DNA of 8,007 nucleotides from Leptolinea sp. GTDB lineage: Bacteria; Chloroflexota; Anaerolineae; Anaerolineales; Anaerolineaceae. Position 1 is the stretch's first letter; each line of letters starts with the position of its first letter. The notes beneath the pieces were generated by a model. That model was not told the DNA's origin and ran no database searches. It was given only the letters and a program-made list of their open reading frames with translations. The position numbers and the translations under genes were made by a program. Below are positions 6,074 to 8,007 of the stretch, piece after piece. The DNA is taken from contig JALHEL010000065.1 in the NCBI GenBank assembly GCA_022837205.1, positions 1 through 8,007 on the forward strand, given 5' to 3'.

Positions 6074-6544
6074 CTACTTCCTGCCTATGTTCATATTTGC
6101 CTTATCTCTATAACTATCAACCAATCTCATAACCTCATCCTCAAGGCCCTCTTCACCTTCGGATTTTCGATACTCATTAAGCCGCTCCCCTTCTTCTAAA
6201 ATTTCTTCTTTAGATCCACATCTTAGCATTAGATAAGGATTAGATCCTGAGCTTATCCCTAGATACCAAAATTCTGAGTCCTCACTTTTGAATATCGCTA
6301 AATCCCCTAGCTGAAGAGGCCATTTATCCAGTAAGCCCCATCTTCCCGGAGGACTGCAGGCATCAGGATCATACTCATTGTAGCTTATATCATAATTCTG
6401 CCTATCTTCTTCGGTAATATCATACTGCCCAGCACGACTATTTATTATGCTCGACGCAGCACAATCTAACTGTTTTAATAATACCTCAGGAATTTCACCT
6501 TTGCCAGGAGGTATCCGCTTTAGAAGATCCATAAATCTACTCAA
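6074..6544 (-). CDS. Acidic protein of unknown function, about 156 aa (TTG start)
   Basis: No family recognised. The product is acidic and aromatic-rich. Its middle section is proline- and tryptophan-containing (CSPPGRWGLLDKWPL), followed by GDLAIFKSEDSEFWYLGISS, which looks like beta strands of a compact globular domain. A long charged helix follows (EEILEEGERLNEYRKSEGEE). I prefer the TTG at 6544 because AAGGTGGT, nearly the same as the SD of the left-edge gene, lies four bases upstream. The GTG at 6553 overlaps that SD and has none of its own, and the ATG at 6532 is too far from it. It is followed at 14 bp by the 72-aa gene, so the two are co-transcribed. Presence in the element suggests an accessory role. 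Confidence 0.6.
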   Translation of the reverse strand: MSRFMDLLKRIPPGKGEIPEVLLKQLDCAASSIINSRAGQYDITEEDRQNYDISYNEYDPDACSPPGRWGLLDKWPLQLGDLAIFKSEDSEFWYLGISSGSNPYLMLRCGSKEEILEEGERLNEYRKSEGEEGLEDEVMRLVDSYRDKANMNIGRK

Positions 6545-6654
6545 ATTAACCACCTTGAAAATGAACCGTCTGATTTACTGGGCCAGCCGTTAACCCAGAG
6601 AGTTTATTCCTCCCTCTCATTAATAACATAGGGAAAAATGAAACCGGATTCAAG

Positions 6655-6671
6655 AGACCTTGTAATGGTCT
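6655..6671 (-). terminator. Weak hairpin at the end of the winged-helix gene
   Basis: AGACC and GGTCT pair as a 5-bp stem around a 7-nt loop, overlapping the TAG stop of the upstream gene. A run of five T follows about 19 bases downstream on the minus strand. The stem is short and the T-run distant, so this is a tentative terminator. Confidence 0.2.
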
Positions 6672-7200
6672 AATCAAAAACAATGTAATACCTCTTAACC
6701 CGCCGATTCTTCTCCATCTGCTCTGAGAAGCGAAGTAAACCGCGAATAGTAAGCTCCTTTAAGCAGTCGCGTATTAGCTGACGATTTCCGCGCACAGAGT
6801 TTAAGAGCTGATTCTGAGTAATACCAGGAGCCCTGGCTACGGTCTGAATGAGGCCTCGTTTAATTTGCTCTTTCCGAACAGGTAAATCATTCTGGGAAGG
6901 ATAATATAGTCGTACATTTTCCCCCGTCGCTTGGGATAAGATTTTACAACCATACCGCCGCCTGCTATCTCTATCATTTTCACATTCTTTCTGATTTTCT
7001 AGACATTTGGGACAGAGAGTTTTCCGTACAGCTATGCTTTCATTACTGGTAAAATCATTCGTTTTATATAAATACTTTAAATTAAGTTTATTTACTTTTA
7101 AACGATATTTGACTAGCTTTAAGATTCGTGTCTGAGCTTCTTGAAATGCCTCGCTCCTACTATACATAAGAGAGAAGGTCTGATCATAAGTTCCTTCCAT
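6670..7200 (-). CDS. Cys4 motif plus C-terminal winged-helix DNA-binding protein, 176 aa
   Basis: Probable transcriptional regulator or origin-binding protein. The N-terminal 60 residues are basic and helical. The middle holds four cysteines, C63, C66, C73 and C85 (C-x2-C-x6-C-x11-C), a likely zinc site followed by a short linker. Residues about 112-175 have the pattern of a MarR/PadR-like winged helix: a helix at LIQTVARAPG, then ITQNQLLNSVRGNRQLIRDC as the HTH, then ELTIRGLLRFSE and the wing with RRVKRYY. The start at 7200 has SD AGAGGAG upstream. Base composition is noticeably more A/T-rich than in the primase and polymerase genes, which suggests a separate origin. No exact family name can be given. 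The winged helix is fairly sure; the zinc site is likely; the target is unknown. Confidence 0.7.
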   Translation of the reverse strand: MEGTYDQTFSLMYSRSEAFQEAQTRILKLVKYRLKVNKLNLKYLYKTNDFTSNESIAVRKTLCPKCLENQKECENDRDSRRRYGCKILSQATGENVRLYYPSQNDLPVRKEQIKRGLIQTVARAPGITQNQLLNSVRGNRQLIRDCLKELTIRGLLRFSEQMEKNRRVKRYYIVFD

Positions 7201-7202
7201 CC

Positions 7203-7324
7203 CTACTCCTCTAGATACTTTCTGCTAATCCTGGTTTTCTCTGTATCCCAATACTGAGACTTGCAGCCTGGGCACCGCTTGGTTGCCATTTGTAGCTGCA
7301 CCTTTTGCAGGTTTTGAAGTCCAT
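7203..7324 (-). pseudogene. Frameshifted archaeal-type zinc ribbon (two CxxC knuckles in different frames)
   Basis: From the ATG at 7324 one frame gives MDFKTCKRCSYKWQP and then runs out of frame to a stop at 7211. A second frame, open to 7203, gives TKRCPGCKSQYWDTEKTR. Joined, they match a common small archaeal zinc ribbon, CxxCxYxW...CPxCKSxYW. The loop between knuckles is about five residues shorter than I would expect, consistent with a small internal deletion that also shifted the frame. An archaeal TATA box lies 29 bp before the ATG. The second half alone could be a 28-aa ORF from the ATG at 7289. Programmed frameshifting is less likely because no slippery heptamer was seen at the junction. 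Confidence 0.5.
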
Positions 7325-7349
7325 GTACGATGATAGTACTCCCAAAAAA

Positions 7350-7357
7350 TAAATAAA
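7350..7357 (-). promoter_or_regulatory. Archaeal TATA box ahead of the zinc-ribbon remnant
   Basis: TTTATTTA on the minus strand is centred about 29 bp before the ATG at 7324, the distance expected for a leaderless archaeal transcript. The preceding hairpin-prone segment (GTGTG/CACAC arms near 7364-7405) could also make the T-rich stretch part of a terminator for the SWIM gene. Confidence 0.4.
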
Positions 7358-7384
7358 TCTATTGTGTGGGGCGAAAGTAAACAT

Positions 7385-7813
7385 TCAGGCCACCCCCTCA
7401 CACTTATCTAACGGGCCGTGCGCGCCGCCGGGCCATCCTGGCAGGCTGTCCCTAATGCTGCTCTCCGGCGGTCTGGCCAGCCTCTTCACGATATTGTGGT
7501 GGGCCACAAGGATCGCTTCTCCTTCGGCCTCAAGCTCCTCCCTGCTCTCCTTTGGTTGAGGGAAGTACTTTCTCTGATGCTTGCATGGTCCGTGATGATA
7601 TGTCGCGGCAGGGCAAGAGCAGGCCCGCGAGGTCACGGTGTAAAATGCATCTTTCTTGTTGCTCAGAACCAGCATCAGTCGACCACCATCCAGGCTGACC
7701 TCGTTCGGTAGTGGGTCGCTCGCGACTTTCTTGTAGGCAAGAAGGGCTTTTACAGCGTCGGTGCTTTGCGTTTTTGGGCTTTCAACTTGGTAGACGAGTT
7801 TCTTTCCATTCAT
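7385..7813 (-). CDS. Small SWIM zinc-finger protein, 142 aa
   Basis: The central motif CSCPAATYHHGPCKH has C65, C67, C77 and H79, the CxCxnCxH pattern of SWIM domains, which bind zinc and usually mediate DNA or protein contacts. A beta-rich N-terminal part ending in FYTVTSRAC precedes it, as in other small SWIM proteins. After the finger come an acidic helix (SREELEAEGEAI) and a Pro/Gly-rich tail. It lacks the MULE transposase or Swi2/Snf2 domains with which SWIM is often fused. The start at 7813 has SD GGTGAG five bases upstream, and a TATA-like TTAAATA lies 37 bp upstream. The gene looks more G/C-rich than the genes to its left and may belong to a different segment, perhaps host DNA. Its biological role is not known from sequence. 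Confidence 0.85.
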   Translation of the reverse strand: MNGKKLVYQVESPKTQSTDAVKALLAYKKVASDPLPNEVSLDGGRLMLVLSNKKDAFYTVTSRACSCPAATYHHGPCKHQRKYFPQPKESREELEAEGEAILVAHHNIVKRLARPPESSIRDSLPGWPGGAHGPLDKCEGVA

Positions 7814-7846
7814 CTCAACTCACCAATACCCTATAGGCCTGGAAGC

Positions 7847-7853
7847 TATTTAA
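7847..7853 (-). promoter_or_regulatory. TATA box of the SWIM gene
   Basis: TTAAATA on the minus strand lies about 37 bp before the SWIM ATG. It would start transcription near 7825, giving a leader of about a dozen bases that includes the GGTGAG SD at 7824-7819. Confidence 0.4.
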
Positions 7854-7861
7854 CTCTTCTG

Positions 7862-7883
7862 CTCTCTAAGTGTCTAAAGAGAG
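7862..7883. repeat. Inverted repeat between divergent promoters (candidate operator)
   Basis: CTCTCT (7862-7867) and AGAGAG (7878-7883) are inverted around a 10-bp spacer and end directly at the BRE of the plus-strand gene. Short inverted sites next to a core promoter are typical operators for ribbon-helix-helix regulators, which the downstream gene could encode. Confidence 0.3.
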
Positions 7884-7896
7884 GAAAAGTTTTATA
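7884..7896 (+). promoter_or_regulatory. Archaeal BRE/TATA promoter of the ribbon-helix-helix gene
   Basis: GAAAAG (BRE-like) is followed directly by TTTTATA at 7890-7896. The box is centred 30 bp before the ATG at 7923, and no clear SD separates them. This suggests a leaderless or very short-leader transcript, a typical archaeal arrangement. Confidence 0.55.
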
Positions 7897-7922
7897 GCTG
7901 AAAAGTGGGATACATAGAGATC

Positions 7923-8007
7923 ATGGAGACTGAAAAGAAAAAGTTGAACATCTCCGTGTCACCAGAAGTTGCCGCAGCGCTGCGAAAATTTGCATTTGAG
8001 TCCACGG
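7923..8007 (+). CDS. Ribbon-helix-helix protein, N-terminus, cut by window edge
   Basis: The first 28 codons are present; the gene continues beyond the right edge. After a charged start (METEKKK) comes LNISVSPEVAAALRKFA, the pattern of the beta strand and first helix in MetJ/Arc or CopG-type ribbon-helix-helix domains. These dimerise and bind DNA through the strand, and are common as small repressors, antitoxins and partition regulators. It is the only plus-strand gene in the window. It diverges from the SWIM gene with 109 bp between the two starts and has its own TATA box and a nearby inverted repeat that it might bind itself. Whether it is an antitoxin or a lone repressor cannot be seen, because its partner would lie outside the window. 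Confidence 0.75.
   Translation, partial: METEKKKLNISVSPEVAAALRKFAFEST

Noticed and set aside
6546..6629. 27-codon minus-strand ORF ending just before the TTG start of the acidic protein
   Set aside because: It is too short and has no SD before its ATG; only the position of its stop looks suggestive.
7385..7813. SWIM protein as part of a transposase
   Set aside because: SWIM fingers occur in MULE transposases, but no catalytic domain, terminal inverted repeats or target duplications are visible.

Overview
The window reads as part of an archaeal mobile replicon: a plasmid, a provirus or an integrated element. The archaeal assignment is inferred. Promoter-like sites are BRE/TATA boxes rather than paired -35/-10 boxes (188-204, 7350-7357, 7847-7853, 7884-7896). 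Two of them lie about 30 nt from a start codon, as in leaderless archaeal transcripts. The small SWIM protein, the broken two-CxxC zinc ribbon and the ribbon-helix-helix protein are also types common in archaea. Most genes also have strong Shine-Dalgarno (SD) sequences. I cannot name a genus. A methanogen or ANME-type euryarchaeote is a guess, and a bacterial host is not excluded.

Layout: nearly everything is on the minus strand and is read from right to left. At the right edge (7385-8007) a SWIM zinc-finger gene (minus) and a ribbon-helix-helix gene (plus, cut by the edge) diverge from a shared promoter region. Then come a frameshifted zinc-ribbon remnant (7203-7324), a Cys4 plus winged-helix protein (6670-7200), two unrecognised small proteins (6074-6544 and 5841-6059), a short coiled-coil protein (5563-5754) and a 53-aa protein with eight cysteines (5401-5562). 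The last abuts the coiled-coil gene upstream and overlaps the next gene by ATGA.

The core is a replication module. It has a 931-aa DUF3854 (TOPRIM-like) plus DUF927 (P-loop) primase-helicase-like protein (2609-5404) and a catalytically complete family-A DNA polymerase with a 3'-5' exonuclease domain (252-2291). They are separated by a 317-bp region with 13 exact copies of the 8-mer GAGGTAAG/CTTACCTC. Eight of these copies form a near-perfect 172-bp dyad centred near 2465, which is the best origin candidate. The copy nearest polA also supplies its SD, and an inverted copy beside it could hide that SD in a hairpin. At the left edge a new promoter drives a helix-turn-helix gene that resembles the N-terminus of small-terminase-like proteins and is cut by the edge.

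Integrated view (inference): an initiator, perhaps one of the small DNA-binding-type proteins or the DUF927 protein, binds the iterons. The DUF3854-DUF927 protein primes and unwinds, and the PolA-type enzyme extends. The shared motif links origin occupancy to polymerase expression.
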